Source: Marsupella aquatica
Taxonomy: Eukaryota > Marchantiophyta
NCBI GenBank assembly: GCA_973895155.1
Contig: OZ316897.1
Span: 1,054,001-1,118,000 of the forward strand
Direction of reading: 5' to 3'
Length of the DNA stretch: 64,000 bases
This document shows positions 43,136-56,360 of this stretch, piece after piece. The position numbers and the translations under genes are program-made. The stretch's first letter is position 1, and every line of letters begins with the position of its first letter. Below the pieces are notes generated by a model that saw only the letters and a program-made list of their open reading frames with translations, searched no databases and was not told where the DNA came from.

Positions 43136-45760
43136 AAAGATGGGGGCTAAGATGAACAAGAAATAGCATGGAATTATTATTTTTGCAAGGTTTTTTTTTT
43201 TACTTGTTTCTATGAAGGGGTCATCAGACTACAGTAGTACTCTTCTAGAATGAAGAACCATAAAAACTGTTTGAGTGACCCTCTTATGCAATTCACTCCC
43301 TAGGTTTGCTGATTTTTAGTGCTTATCCTGCGTAGTGTACTCCTTAGTTTTACTAACCTTTAGTGTGCTGAGTAGGGCTTTTGTTCCTTTACCACTGAGT
43401 GTGATTCTAGGGCTTTTTGGCTCCTCAGTCTTCTTGAGCTTTTCCAATGTTTTAGTCTTCTTGGGCTTTTCCAATGTCTTTTCTCCTCTATCGGGTGTCC
43501 TCATCTTGTCTCTCAGTCTGGGACTTTTTGTTGTTTGGCAATGTGATATTATATTCATAGTTTTTGTTGTATTTTGCAGCGACTTAGCATATCTGTGTGC
43601 GAAAACTTCTCGTCTAAAATGAAACTTATGGGGGGGTTTATTTTAAGAGTTAAAAACACACACGGACATTTTTCAGTAGGTCTTTTTCACCTCCTCTTAG
43701 AAATTATAAGTCCCGTATCAGAGTTGTCTGGATATAATTCTTTGTTGCACACAATTTTGATTAGCAACCTTTGACTAGGATCCTTTTCAGTTTAGAGTTG
43801 TATTGTTTTACTCTAACACACAGAGATCCAGGAATCACATCTACATTTAAAAAGCTTAGATGGAGATCCATCCAATTCTCGCCTGAGGAAAGTATTCATC
43901 ATATAATAGTCATTCACTAACATTGATCAGATGTGAATTGATCAGATGTGAATCTTCTCCCTATTGGAGAGACCAGGTTGCCCGAATCTTCTTCCCCAGA
44001 ATCCGCTGGTGAATCTTTGTGCCATGAGGGCCATCTTCTGCCCTTTCCTCGATCCCCTCTATCCTGTCCTTTCCTCGATCCCCTCCCTCTGCCCTGCCAT
44101 CGCCTTTTGCCAATTCATCAAATTGTCATCGTCTTATATTCATCGGTCTACCCTTCATTGAACTGTAATTTAATTTCCGTCAATGTCCACTGCCTTCTGT
44201 GCTATAGATCTTATACTTACGCACGCATTCTTCCTTTCTCTTTCAAATTCCAACCCTGTATGCACCCGACCTTCTCCTTGCCCTCTTTAATTCCTCCTGC
44301 TAGTCCCAAACCGAATCAGCAATGTGACAGTTCTTCTCCAGTGCTCGATCGTCAGTCCCAAACCGTTCAATTCATCAACATGACAGTTCTAAGTTTCACT
44401 GCTCATTAGTCAGCGAGCGCGTTCGTCTGGTTATGTTCGTTCGGAAGTGATCAAATGGCAATTGAAATGTGTGGCAAGTGTGTGGATCCACCGGACTTAC
44501 ACGAGCTCTCGACGACTGCACTCGGCGCATAGCATCATCTATGCTTGACATCATATATGTTCCCAGCTTAGTGACAGGAGGACGAATGATTACTCGAGTT
44601 TAGTCGATCCATCGGCAGTCCCATCTGGTTAAAAACATTTGTAAGTAATCCAGCGATGCTGCAAGTCGCCTGGGTTCAGCAGCACTTGCACGGTCCTCAT
44701 TCCCGAGGTTATTAGTGTGAAGCGCCACCTACCCGGCTCCATTCGAGGTATTTTTCTGGCTCAAAAGTTTTCTCTACTCGTCTTTTCTGCCCTTCCGTAG
44801 ACTTGACGTAGGAAGATTTATACTTGACGCAGGAAGATCAAGTTCCGGACCGTCCAGATGGTGTAAAGTAGTCTTGTGTAAAGTAGTCTTCCTTTCCGTA
44901 GGCACTGAAACTATGTGGGCCATACACAAAGGCGGGCGACGCGGAGGCGATGTCCTATAGGTCCCTTGGTATATTTAACGCTCGTGGCGCAGATGTAAGT
45001 GGTCAATTGATTAAAGAGTCAATTCTCCGCGGATTGACTGCCAAATTCTAGTTCTCCTTCTTGCATGGTACTACACAATTACAGGTCAATATACCGCGTA
45101 TGGGGGTACGAGAGGTAGAGGAATTTTGATGAGAATCGTGTGCTAGATTTCTCAAATTGTTTAGTTGAGGTCCAGAGGAATGAAGGAATGACCACTAGGA
45201 GGAAGAGGAAGTCGGCCTCGTTTTGTAAGATTTGACTCCAGGCCAGGGCCAGGATACAAGCTATAAACACAATTTCTGTTCAAACATTAGAGACTCCTTT
45301 CTCGATCAACTACACATTTCCCGTCCGGTGTCATCGATCTTCAGTACGTTTGAATCTTCGATGATACGGCTCGTTTCTTAATAGATTTTGGACTGCAGTC
45401 TTTTGGTGGATTTCTAGGAATTTCAGGTCTCTCGGTCGACCAAAACCGCCTTGTTTGGTTTGTGCCTCTTCTAGTCCTGCTGGCCCTTTTGGTTCTGATT
45501 GTGGACTCAATCATATTTTGAGTGTACTTTGTATTGCAGCCGACAGAATTGTAACACGATGAAATTCTGGGAGTTTCGAGAATTCGTGAGAAAAAAAAAC
45601 CACCTCATCAATTCGGTTGGTGCCTGCTAAAATTTGGTTCTGATGATGGAATTCTAAACGTTATTTTATGCCCACGCAGTCCTCACGTTCTTTAGTGTTG
45701 GTGAGCCTTCTACGGGAGAGGTGACCGATTTGTCTGGGGTTCAAGATTAATTAGGAAATT

Positions 45761-48700
45761 ATGGAGAGACATCCCAAGAATGGCACGAGGCGAATCAACA
45801 ATCCATTTCCAACACAACCGCCGGGGTTGGAATTTGTGAGTGGGGATCTGTTGTTCAATGCCACAGAGCTAGCGAGCCAATCGTACATAGCCGGGCAAGG
45901 ATTTGAGGTTCGCTGGCAGGCGGAAGACGGAGGCGGCTTGCAGATTCACCATCAGAGCGAACCAGATCGAGTTTTATGGGGAACTGTTCCTGGACGATCA
46001 TTCGTTTCCGCTGCAGTAGGACGAGATTCTTTCGAAGAGAGTCGAGGCTCCTTCGCCATTCATGACCGGGTGGACATTGTCTGCAGCCACCAGAGCGTCC
46101 AACAAATCACATTGGCATGGCCCTCCGAGACCGCCGTCATGCATCCGGAAATCATGATGGGCGACCAGCCATCACATCCTCTCGTAAAATTAGGCCGAGA
46201 AGGAAAACTGGAGGCAATTAAATTCGCAGAAACTGGATCCAAATCGCAAATGGATGCAGACGGGACTCCAATTGGCAACAGAGGTCCCTCAGTTATAGTC
46301 TCAGGGTGTTTGTACGCAGATCCCACACTAGCCAGACACAGAACGTTTCCTACCTTCTCGTCTCCCACTACATTTGGCCATACAACTCTGGCAAACGCAG
46401 ATAATCGACAAGGGAGGCTGGAAACACTCGTCGGCAAGGATTCCCGATTAGCAGTAGAGGTGCCATACTGGCTCGTGTTTTACGAAGAACGTGAGGAACA
46501 GCTCGGATTCTCTGTAAGGTTGGGGCGATCGAGAACTGTTGCACTTCAAGAGCCGTCCAGAAAAACCATGTTTCAGCCCAGCACGAGAATGACAGCTACA
46601 AAAGAAGACCATTCGATCGATCGAAGACATTGGCTGTGGTCGGAGATACCGGTATCTGCATTTTCTCCTCTGCCGAAGGAAGCAGCTGGAGAGGCTACTA
46701 CACCGTTCAGACGGAGGAACAATTCACTGGAAGAATTTGGAACGATTGGTGATCTCTCCGAAAAGAGTTTGACGTCAACGAGATCACCAGCTCCTCCCTT
46801 TTTTCTCTCGGGACTGAAGTTCAACACGCTCTTCGAGTTTGTGCATCTCCTGCAAGATGTTGTCGACGAGGACCCGCATTTCCAACAACCTGCATTCAAC
46901 AGGGTGCAACTGACTTATTCCACCAGTAAAGACGAGAATTTCTTCGGCTTTGGTGAGCAGTTCTCCCATTTCAACATGAAGGGCAGGAAAGTCCCCATTT
47001 TTGTTCAGGAGCAAGGTGTTGGGAGGGGTGACCAACCTGTCACAGCGCTCGCCAACTTGGTGTCCAACAGGTATATAATTCCAACTCAAATCAAAGTATG
47101 GCATACGCCATTCGTGAGCATTTATCTCTGAACGAGAGGCAGAATAAGCTGATTTTGAATGATCATCTCACGTAGATCATAGGTCCAAGTAACATTTTCG
47201 GTTCGTCCGGCCAGAAATGTAAAGTCCGCGCCGAAATCAATGGTCCTGTTCTTGTCGGTTAAATTGAGAAGAATGAGCTCAGAAAAGTCCTGCAATATTC
47301 AATGAATGAAAATTGATCGAAGATTTGATGTTCAGTGAGCCGTGTGTGAAACCTCTCTAACTTACGGAAAGTAGCTTTAGTGGTCACTTCACGGCGTCAT
47401 CATGATCGTTTCTTTGAATGATTGCAGGTCGGGAGGGGATTGGCACACTACATACGCACCTGCCCCGTACTACATGACGTCCGCTATGCGATCGCTGTAC
47501 CTGGAAGGTTACGAGTTTGCCGAATTCGACTTGCGGCATAATGATGCTGTCCAATTACAGGTGAGGTGGTACAAGCTATTAACGTAACAATTCGTACAAG
47601 AAGCGATTCGTCCGATTGTCCGAGTTGTCCGCAATATGGATTTCATATTGGGGGAGGAAGTGAAGAGACGAATGAGTACCGAAAAGCGTGGCGTCATCAA
47701 TTCAGTTAGATAGTTTCGAGATTGCAAAATGTTAGTAATCGGTTGATCTGGAGTGGTGTTGGGTTGGAGTATTGGGTTCATTGGAAATTGATGGAGGGGT
47801 GGTTGATCCCATGAAGGTCCATGCGGGATCCGTGAGTGGACGAATTCTTCACGGGAGAACTCCAGCAGAGATTATCCAGCAATATACTGCAGCCACTGGT
47901 CGAATGCGTGAGCTTCCCTCATGGATGTTGAAGGGGGCTATTGTTGGAATGCAAGGAGGATTGTACAAGGTTCAAAAAGTTTGGCAACAGCTTCAAGACC
48001 TCGAAGTTCCTCTAGCTGCATTCTGGCTGCAGGTTAGCGACCCCGAGAAGCTGACTTGGAACAAATGCAAAAGGTTATATGCATGGTCTTGTGGACATGG
48101 ACTGTTGCTTTACTCAATGGCCTCTCGTGCCTCATTTGCAGATCCACTGCTTTAGCTCGTTCCAGTTTTCGAGAGGCCGTATCAAATTCGTAGATTTCTG
48201 TAAAAAATGTTCAAATACCATACGTGATTAGATTTCACGATGATACATCCATTTTTATAACTTGATCACGAGCTGAAGGTGAGTATTCTTCCTGGAAAAG
48301 GACGGTGGTTCCCTACGCTAACTCGTAATTTCTGTATAGAAACCTTCTCAGTCCTTGAGAATTTTGGTAATGATCACAGGTGTTTTCAATTATCTTTTTT
48401 CTGAGTGCCTAACCTGTACTTGATTTCTTCGTATCCCGTGCGGACGTTGGACAGGATTGGGTTGGGCAGAGAAAGACCAGTGTTGGATGGCAATTATGGT
48501 GGAACTGGGAAGTGGACAGGGATCACTATCCTGGCTGGGAGCAGCTCGTGCAAGGATTTCGTCGACACGGTATCCGAACCATGACCTACTTCAACCCTCT
48601 TCTAGCTCCGGTTCGTCTTGTCCTCTACATTTAGTGGTGTGAGACAGACTCACAGCATAGGGAAACGGAACGGAACTCGAAAGTGTTTATTACTGAGTCG

Positions 48701-50962
48701 CACAAAAATTATTTTTTGGCTAAGGAATTCATGCTCAAAGCTAAGCTTTCACATAGAATTAAGTGGTTGTAGATGAGCTTTCCAGAAAGTATGGCCTGAC
48801 GGTATGGTTGCGTCAGTTCAGAATTTGGAAAGGTTTGAACTAGCCGTTTGGTCACATCAAGAGGCCTGACTTCGAATCTTCGTTCAGTTTTACGAGGGAA
48901 GCATATTACGGTGCACACCTTTTGACGGGAGATTGGGAATGGAATTTTCATGTGCAGAGTCATGAAAAGTTGAACAGGCGAAGGGATCTATTTCAGGAAG
49001 CTCAGGATCAGGGTTTTCTAGTGGGAAGCAAGCTTGGATCCCCATATATGATTCCCAACACGAGCTTCGATGCGGGGATGATTGATTTGACGAATCCTGG
49101 TGCTCGAACTTGGCTGAAAGGCATATTCAACGACATGGTCCAAACGGGCGTCCGAGGCTGGATGGCTGATTTTGGAGAGGCTTTGCCATTGGATTCTTCT
49201 CTTTCTTCAGGTTTGAACCTCTTAACTATGTTTCTAGGAGCTACCTTCAATAGATTATTGTTTTCTCGTCTCTCGTAGGATTTATGCTTGATTGATACTG
49301 AAGTGAAAGCCTCAGAGTTTGCAAAGATTCCAATGGCAAAGCCTCTAAAGAATCTGCCATTCCTGGGTACCTGCTTGAGAAGAAACTCGAAAATTGTGTA
49401 AGTGACTGAGGTCTGACCACTCAATCACTTGTTCGCTGAAGTCAAATTGTTCCTGCAGACCACTCTTGGCAACCTGGTTCTGTTTGATTTGTCTGATTGC
49501 GTTCACGGACGTCAACTTTCAGACGTTCGTTGTTTCAACTTTCATGAAATAAAGCGAGAATGGATTTGATTGCAGGAGAAAGCCCGAGGACGATGCACAA
49601 TCGATACCCCGAGATGTGGGCCGAGCTGAACCGTGAGTTTGCGGAAGAATGGGAGGCTAAGCAGAAGGAGGGCAAGGAGAGAAAATCGTCAGAGGGCAGA
49701 GGTATGTTGATCGAGGACGAGGACGAGGAAAGGGAAGATGAGGACGATGAGAAGCTTGTGTTTTTCACACGAGCCGGCTACAGGTCAAGCGCTCGCTGGA
49801 GCACCCTGTTTTGGGAGGGAGATCAGATGGTGAGCTGGCAACGCAACGATGGGATTAAGAGTGCCGTGACAGGACTTTTGACAGGGGGATTGTCTGGATT
49901 TTCGCTGAATCACAGCGACATCGGTGGCTATTGCACGGTCGACCTTCCGCTCCTGCGGTACCGTAGAAGCGAGGAGCTACTCTTGCGATGGATGGAGCTG
50001 AACGCCTTTTCAACCATTTTCCGAACACACGAGGTTGGTGAATGGAGTTCAGACGACGGGGTGGAATTTGTACTGATTAGAGTTGAATAGATGAAACCCA
50101 TACCAAACAGTCAACTAAACCCAACACGTTTTTTCCGACCTGCAGGGTAATGTACCGGAAGCAAACAGTCAATTCTACTCTAACGAGCGAACTCTCTATC
50201 ATTTCTCGCGTTTTGCTAAAGTTTACAAAGCTTGGGAATTCTATCGGCGAGCCCTCGTAAAGGTAAGACCGCTTTCTCTATCCCGGAGCCATCTGGGCTC
50301 TCTACTGCACCAATCTCAAGTCTTCCTTCAAATGCTCAGCTTGCATACAATTTCTTCTTGAACAATTATATCCTTTCTCACATTTTCAGAACTGGCATTG
50401 TAGAAATCTGCTTGAGAATGACATGCAGTTGCATTAGATATGTCCAACTTTCAAGGAAATTTATTGTCAGTCCTACAGCTTTTGAAGCTCAGTGTCAGAT
50501 GGACTTATCTAACAGGGTAGCCACTCTCGATTGAAAGGGTCTTGAGGTTGTAGATCAAGTGTTGTCAATGTGGAGCTAGCGCGTTAAAGGGTGATCGGTT
50601 TCTTCCAGGAGGCAGCAGAAACCGGATTACCGGTCGTAAGGCATCTGTTTCTCCACTACCCACACGACATCCGCGTCCAGAGCTTCACATACCAACAGTT
50701 TCTCGTAGGTACTGAGATTCTTGTCGTTCCAGTTCTCGACAAAGGGTGTAGCCGAGTGCAGGCGTACTTTCCAGCCGGAGAGGTTTTGGAGGAATGGGAG
50801 CATTTATGGACAGGGCAAGTTTACGCTTCTTCTCCACAGCAAGGCTTGACGGCATGGATCGACGCTCCACTGGGAGAGCCTGCAGTGTTCACTAGAAGGG
50901 GCTCCTCCATAGGCAACAGATTCAGAAAAAATCTTGTCACTGAAGAAATTCTACCGGCCTGA
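45761..50962 (+). CDS. GH31 glycoside hydrolase, sulfoquinovosidase (YihQ)-type
   Basis: Exons: 45761-47070, 47428-47560, about 47754-48032, 48455-48610, 48958-49210, 49576-50033, 50146-50262 and 50609-50962, giving 1019 aa in consistent phase. The third acceptor is the least certain. The family signature is clear: FGFGEQFSHFNMKGRKVPIF, QEQGVGRGDQPVT, RGWMADFGEALP with nucleophile Asp697, FWEGDQMVSW with acid/base Asp793, HSDIGGY with Tyr829, and GLPVVRHLFLHYPHD. These align with E. coli YihQ, which releases sulfoquinovose from sulfolipid-derived glycosides. Gln574, Trp590 and Tyr829 match the sugar-binding set, but the position of YihQ Arg301 is Gln587, so specificity may differ. No signal peptide is obvious, suggesting cytosol. 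It is longer than bacterial relatives (about 680 aa) because of an N-terminal insertion of about 200 aa and an acidic loop at about 738-770. Confidence 0.88.
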
Positions 50963-51769
50963 TTGACTGAATCTTCCGTTACAACTCCATTGCATTCTGT
51001 ATCCATAGGGTTTCTGATCTTTGGAGGCTCAATTCAACCACAATGTAAATAATTTTTTAATGGATCCATATCAACACAAGCGAAGTAGAGTCTAATTTCA
51101 AGTGATGATATCGATTTTTCCTGGCCCGCTCTGGTCAGGGCTCCAATTGTAGTGAGTTTGATTGATCCAGTTTGACAGGAGATTTAGCAAATTATGAAGA
51201 AGTTCAATGGAGGCTTAGGACAATTGAAGTTATTCACAGACCAATTTGTCTGTTCAGAGCAGACTTGTTTTGGAACATCAAGTTGAGTGTAAGTAAAAGC
51301 CCGCATTGGCTCCATTTTGCTGCCGTAGTGGCTAGACGAACTGGAATGATAGACGGCTGGTGTCAAGAGATAGCAATGAGTCCATAACGCTTGCTTGAGC
51401 ATTCTTCTGTCGCAACCTCTTGACATGCCAAACAAGCTTTTAAAACATACTGTTTTACCCTCCCTTATGATCGAAGGGTCATCAATACTATCTAGTCTGT
51501 TAAGTGTTAAGAGGCAGTTTGACACTCCCTACTGGTGCTCTACTTTGGGAAGAAGTGTATGTAAGCTAGAACAGGCAGGAAGCAGATGTCCCGTACAGCT
51601 CTAGACTTTTAAATTTTGAAACTAGGCTCCCATTCCTCCAAAACGAGAACGCATAGGCGGCATAAGCTGGCTATATCGTTGGAAACGTAACTTGGAAGTC
51701 CTTACCAAAAATTGTACAGGCAGCCTTAGCGCCTCCTCCAATACTAGGTACATGGCAATTAAGCATACC
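50963..51769. other. Convergent intergenic region
   Basis: This is the space between the 3' ends of the GH31 gene (plus) and the CDF transporter gene (minus). It holds no supported gene and presumably contains both 3' UTRs. Confidence 0.5.
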
Positions 51770-54394
51770 TCACTTGTAATCATGCCCGGCATGTTCAGGT
51801 CTATGTGAGACCTCGTAGTCAAGGTGGACAAAAGCACGCTCGATATCAGGTAAGGATTCCAGCTTGTTCTGAAGGGACTCCCCGATATCATGTGCTTCCT
51901 CTAAAGTCATGTCTCTAGGCAGAACAATGTCCACCTCTGCAAAATAATGCTCTCCAAATGTATATGCTCGAACTGTATCTATTTGGCGAATGTGTTTGTG
52001 ATGGTTCCAACACAGGTAGGTCAGTTTCTTCAGGTAGTCCGGACTTGCAGTCTTACTCGCCAAAGAATTCACATTCTTCTTCACGGCCATTGACCATGTT
52101 CGTATTGTGTACAGAGCCAGCTGCATAACGACACAAGCAAATGACAATCACTTAGGGAAAATTTTCTCACTCCCTTCAGCTCAAAGAACTTGGAATTGAT
52201 CTATCTACCACTGGAAGCAATAGGTGATCCACACATGGGTACATACACACGAAGCGCACCAGCTGAACATGGGAACAAGACAAACTCGCAACGCTTCTGA
52301 TCCAAGTCAATGCCAGGATCGGAGACTTACCAAAATAGCTCCCACGGGATCAATCCACCAGCCAAAGAGGGACGCCAAAAGGGCTGCTAGAAGACCGATC
52401 ACATTGGTGACAACATCAAAGAAGTGATCAAGGGCATATGTTCTGACAATCTCATTATCAAACAGTCGACAATACAACATGAGACACAGCTTCACTACTG
52501 ATGCTCCCGCCATGATTCCCACCACCCAAAATCGTTTGGACCCACGAAGATCAAAAGAGTGATCCTGTAAACAATCATGAGACCCAACGTACAGATAAGT
52601 AATAGACCTACAGGAGAGCAACACGAAAGATACTAAGATGCTATTAGGAGCTTTGTTCTTTGTTTGCAAAGAAGGACAAGCAGCACTTAGCATCTACCCA
52701 GACAGTCAAGAGCAGCATCGATGACCAACAATGACAACGATGCAGCGCTCCTTCAGGCAAGTCAGCTAACACCTACTTTTGATCGAACTTCTAACATGTA
52801 AACCAAGCCAAAAAACCGTCAGAAAATGGAGAGTTCCGGTACTTGCCGCGGATACGAGTCTTTTAAGAGATTCATAGATAATCAGTAGACCCAATGTCGC
52901 CATAACGGATGCAAAAATCAGAATACCCTGCTTAATGTGTCAAAACCAGGATGTTACATTAATTAGAAACTAAAACTGCAACTCCTGGTTACAGACTCTA
53001 CAAAATATTTTACTGGATCGAATGAAACCGTCGCAGATTATAGGCATAGGGTTACAGGGACAAGTTAGGTAGGATATGCAGTCTTTCTGATCGAAGCATG
53101 ACTCCCTGTCTAGGAAACCCCTAGTACGGAGAGACCTATCATATGCCTTTCAAGTAACGCTACAGCAGCTAACAGCAACAGGGTTGCCCGTTCTCTTGAA
53201 GAAGAAAATCTAGCCTTAGCCTTTCTGAAACAGCTGAACATTGACTGCCAGGACCTGTGCGCTCCTTTTCACAGGGAGAGTATGTTTGAGCGGCAATCAA
53301 TGTCTATGCTGAATCAATAAACGCGGTCCATGACCAAAAAACTATGGCATTTAGCAACTTTGAAGGTGAAATGGTTAGAAGAACGTACGATTGGTTGCAT
53401 CCTGTTCTTGCCGATTGGATACAGATACGGGTTGGGTCTTCTTATCGAGTGAGACGTGAACCATAGAATGAAGCCTGATAGGAGATCCATGAAGGAATCT
53501 AGGGTAGAAGCCAAGATGGCCAGAGATCCACTCTTGACGGATGCAAATAGTTTTGCTGCAAACAGTATAAGGTTGACTACATTGGAAATTCGAATCGCAC
53601 GAACTTCTCCCCTTTCGATTTTTGCCCTTTCGTCCTGCGGCGTTGAGGAGCAAATTTGCAAAAGGACCGATTAGCTTTATTTGACCTTAATGGGAGGGCG
53701 GTATCAATCTGTTGATAATGCAGACGACTCCACAATATTCTACGACATTTTACGTCTGTGAGTAAAATTATTGGGGTTGAAATCCGGAATTTCTGAGCTC
53801 AAAGACTACTCGATTTGGTCCACACTCATTTCTGTGAACTTCTTCCGCGTATTTCTTCACTTTCATGCACCTAAGCTTACCTTACCATAGTTATGGTAGG
53901 CCGGTATCCATGCTCTGTGATGTCGTCCATCTCTTTGTACGTATCCAGCATTTCGTCTTGGTGCCGATAATATTTAGCAACTCCATTGTCAAATCCTGCA
54001 AACACATGACATCAGCTTATTACATGCTCGCAATTATATATCATCGCAAATTGATTCGCAAACCTATATATTGACTACTCATTAGAAACAGAAACGGCAA
54101 GAAGGTATTCTCTGTCAAACCCAACACTTTATTTACAGAAATTATCAAATTGGCAAATCATGAACACGGAGTGTGTAGGCACTGGCAGGACGCACCGAAC
54201 AATTTGAGGCATTTATGTAGGCTCGCTTGCAAAGAATCTGGAGAGTTTTCGGACATTCTTTCACGGGGGAATCTGTTGTAATTGAGGCGCCACGTGAGAT
54301 CATCTGTCCTGCCGCTGGTCCAGCCCAGCGACTCGTCCTGGATCTCCTCGCCTGCCCTCCCATCTGACCCTAAGGCCTCCATGTCGGCCATCAC
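51770..54394 (-). CDS. Cation diffusion facilitator, plant Mn-CDF group (MTP8-11 type)
   Basis: Exons (minus): 54394-54196, 53995-53886, 53634-53389, 52927-52847, 52564-52331 and 52120-51770, giving 406 aa, the normal length of plant MTP9-11. Order of parts: a cytosolic N-terminus (WRLNYNRF, then [18 protein letters not shown]); six helices including [20 protein letters not shown]; the metal-site motifs DSFMD (Asp149/Asp153, helix 2) and DHFFD (Asp258/Asp262, helix 5), where DxxxD in both helices marks the manganese group; the dimer-forming C-terminal domain ([20 protein letters not shown], then [30 protein letters not shown]). Such proteins move Mn2+ into Golgi/prevacuolar compartments or vacuoles in exchange for protons. 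The fourth intron uses a GC-AG donor if VSA is kept before DHSF. All key residues are intact. Confidence 0.93.
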
Positions 54395-55844
54395 AACAGT
54401 AACTCCAGTAGTCCCTTGCCCAGATTTGCCTGTCTGTGCGTCTTTGTAAAAAGTTGAGACTCAGATCGTTCTTTGTGTCCTAATCTACGCCTTCAATTAT
54501 AAGGTCACTCACGAATTTTATGATCTAAACGATCAGTCATTCCTGACAGGGCCGACCTCCATTTGAAATGTTCACTTCCAATTCAAAGGCAAGTGAACTG
54601 AAGAGTGATCACTACAGGGGCCCGTTGTTCAGGACCGATTTCCCATTCGGATCCGATTCGGAGGCTCAATGTGATCTCTGGAGGGCTCCTTTGCTTGTCC
54701 GATCTCCAATTCAAAGGCTCCTTCCACTTGCATGAATACCCCACTCGACGGCCTTCAGACGGATGTCAGCACAACTTCTTCTGCTCCTCGGAAAGACGCA
54801 CGTCATCGCCTTGCACTCGATCCAGGAATTGATTGGATGCCACGTACATCGGAATCAGACGTCACCTGGGATCGGATACCACCTGCAAAACGAATGACAT
54901 GGCTGATCAGATCAACAATAAAATACCGCCACCACCACATCATGAGCAGGATTGGCACGGTAGTGTCTGTACAGTACTAATAATAATGAGAAAAAGTAAT
55001 TGTTTCTCGCAGATTATTTTGCTATACTCCGACAGTCAAAACGGATTCACGTTCGTGGCGAGATTCTGTCTTCTGGGGCAAGCCTTTCATATCAGGGATT
55101 CGTAGGCTGTCTTCTGGGGCAAGCCTTTCATTCAGGATTAGTAGGGCGTATGCTGCACGCATTGCTGATTCATCCAATGTTTTCGTTTCAGTTTTCCGAC
55201 AGCAGAATCTTGTACCTATCCACAGAGTATGGTTCATTAAGAATTAGGCAAGTGAATAAGATGCAATTTAATGGGTCCTACAAAACAATGGCCGATGATG
55301 ACCTTTTGAGAGGCGTGAGAACACTGAACGAGAAGAAGGCTCAAGCATTCACGTGCATCCCCCGCTCAAGCAACTCGTTTAACTCCTAACATACAGTAGT
55401 AGTCACCGCGTTGTGCTGGAGCAACTCCTTCTAAATAAGGTCAATCCCGTCCTGGTGCACGCCGACCTCTGCTTCTCCTGCATTTCTTCTCCGAATCATG
55501 CGAGCTGCTTGAATTCTTTCAGTGTGGGTGCTCCTGAAGTACTGGAGTGAAGTTTTTCTCATGGCAAAACCAAAAGGCAGGAATCAGCAAGGCTTTGAAA
55601 CAATCACCGAGACATTTGAATGTGAACACAAGCTCTATTTTCAACCGATTGATTCGATAATCAACCGCATGACATCGCCGATCAGACCACCTAGAAAATA
55701 CCACTCCAGTACTCTAAATGAACTGGAATGAAGTTCTTCTCATGGCAAAACCGAAAGGCTTGAATCAGCAAACTTTGCGCACTTCGCAGGTACTACTCCC
55801 GACTGTCATCTACAATACGATTCGCTTCGTGATGTCGTGAGGTA

Positions 55845-56030
55845 ATTGCAATTCTGTGCATCCTGTCTTCTAGAAATCGATTCGCTTTGTGATTTCACGT
55901 GGGCTACTTTACTATTCTCTACATCCTGTCTTCTAGAAATCGATTCGTTTCGTGATCCTCGCGCAACTGAAGGCTTAGTTTGCAATTCTGTACATCATGT
56001 CTTTTAGAAATCGATTCGTTTCATCAGCAG
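55845..56030. repeat. Tandem repeat of about 65-85 bp, three copies
   Basis: Copies share GTCTTCTAGAAATCGATTCG preceded by a TTCT(G/C)T(G/A)CATC phrase, at about 55865, 55927 and 55998. No coding role seen. Confidence 0.8.
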
Positions 56031-56189
56031 AGCTCTCGCTTCGTCGTTGGCTGGCATCATGCAGAAAGCCAAGCTTCTGTAGCAACCCAGCAGATCTCAT
56101 ACACTCCCCTCTTCCCTCGAATTCCCCCGAACACAACTCGAAAATAAAGAATTTTGGGTCCTGTGACAACAAACATATATGAATTGGAA

Positions 56190-56360
56190 CCCTGGGTCTA
56201 TTTTCATTTTTTATACTCCCACTCATATATCAAGAGGGTCTATATTCATTTTTTATACTTTGCACTCATATCAACAGGGTCTATAATCATTTTTTATACT
56301 TGCACTCATATATCAAGAGGGCCTATATTCATTTTTATACTTGCACTCATATATCAAAGT
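56190..56360. repeat. Tandem repeat of about 50 bp, four copies
   Basis: The unit contains CTATATTCATTTTTTATACT followed by GCACTCATATATCAAGAGGG. Copies vary by small deletions. The plus-strand frame across it (YSHSYIKRVYIHFLY) is a repeat artefact. Confidence 0.85.

Larger units (their letters stand above)
37491..45760. other. Gene-poor region with short duplications
   Basis: I find no gene I can support in these 8 kb. Frames reach at most about 150 codons and lack motifs. Small structures are listed separately (38795-38908, 39005-39124, 41736-41812, 42890-43135). A frame of about 90 codons at 39155-39427 looks somewhat protein-like, but I do not recognise it. The last kilobase should include the promoter of the GH31 gene. 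Confidence 0.4.

Noticed and set aside
43316-43558. Lys-rich minus-strand frame (EKPKKTKTLEKLKKTEEPK)
   Set aside because: Short and built from a local repeat; no gene context or splice signals.
43948-44409. 153-codon plus-strand frame
   Set aside because: Composition follows a C/T-rich stretch. No motif, and a second frame is open over the same bases.
45761-50962. Reading the GH31 gene as glucosidase II or an ordinary acid alpha-glucosidase
   Set aside because: The EQGVGRG, GWMADFGE, EGDQ and HSDIGGY spacing, including 36 residues from acid/base Asp to Tyr, fits YihQ-type enzymes, and there is no signal peptide.
54145-54363. Minus-strand frame extending past the first exon of the transporter ([11 protein letters not shown])
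   Set aside because: These codons lie beyond the GTGCGT donor at 54195 and are intronic; the next exon restores the known family sequence.
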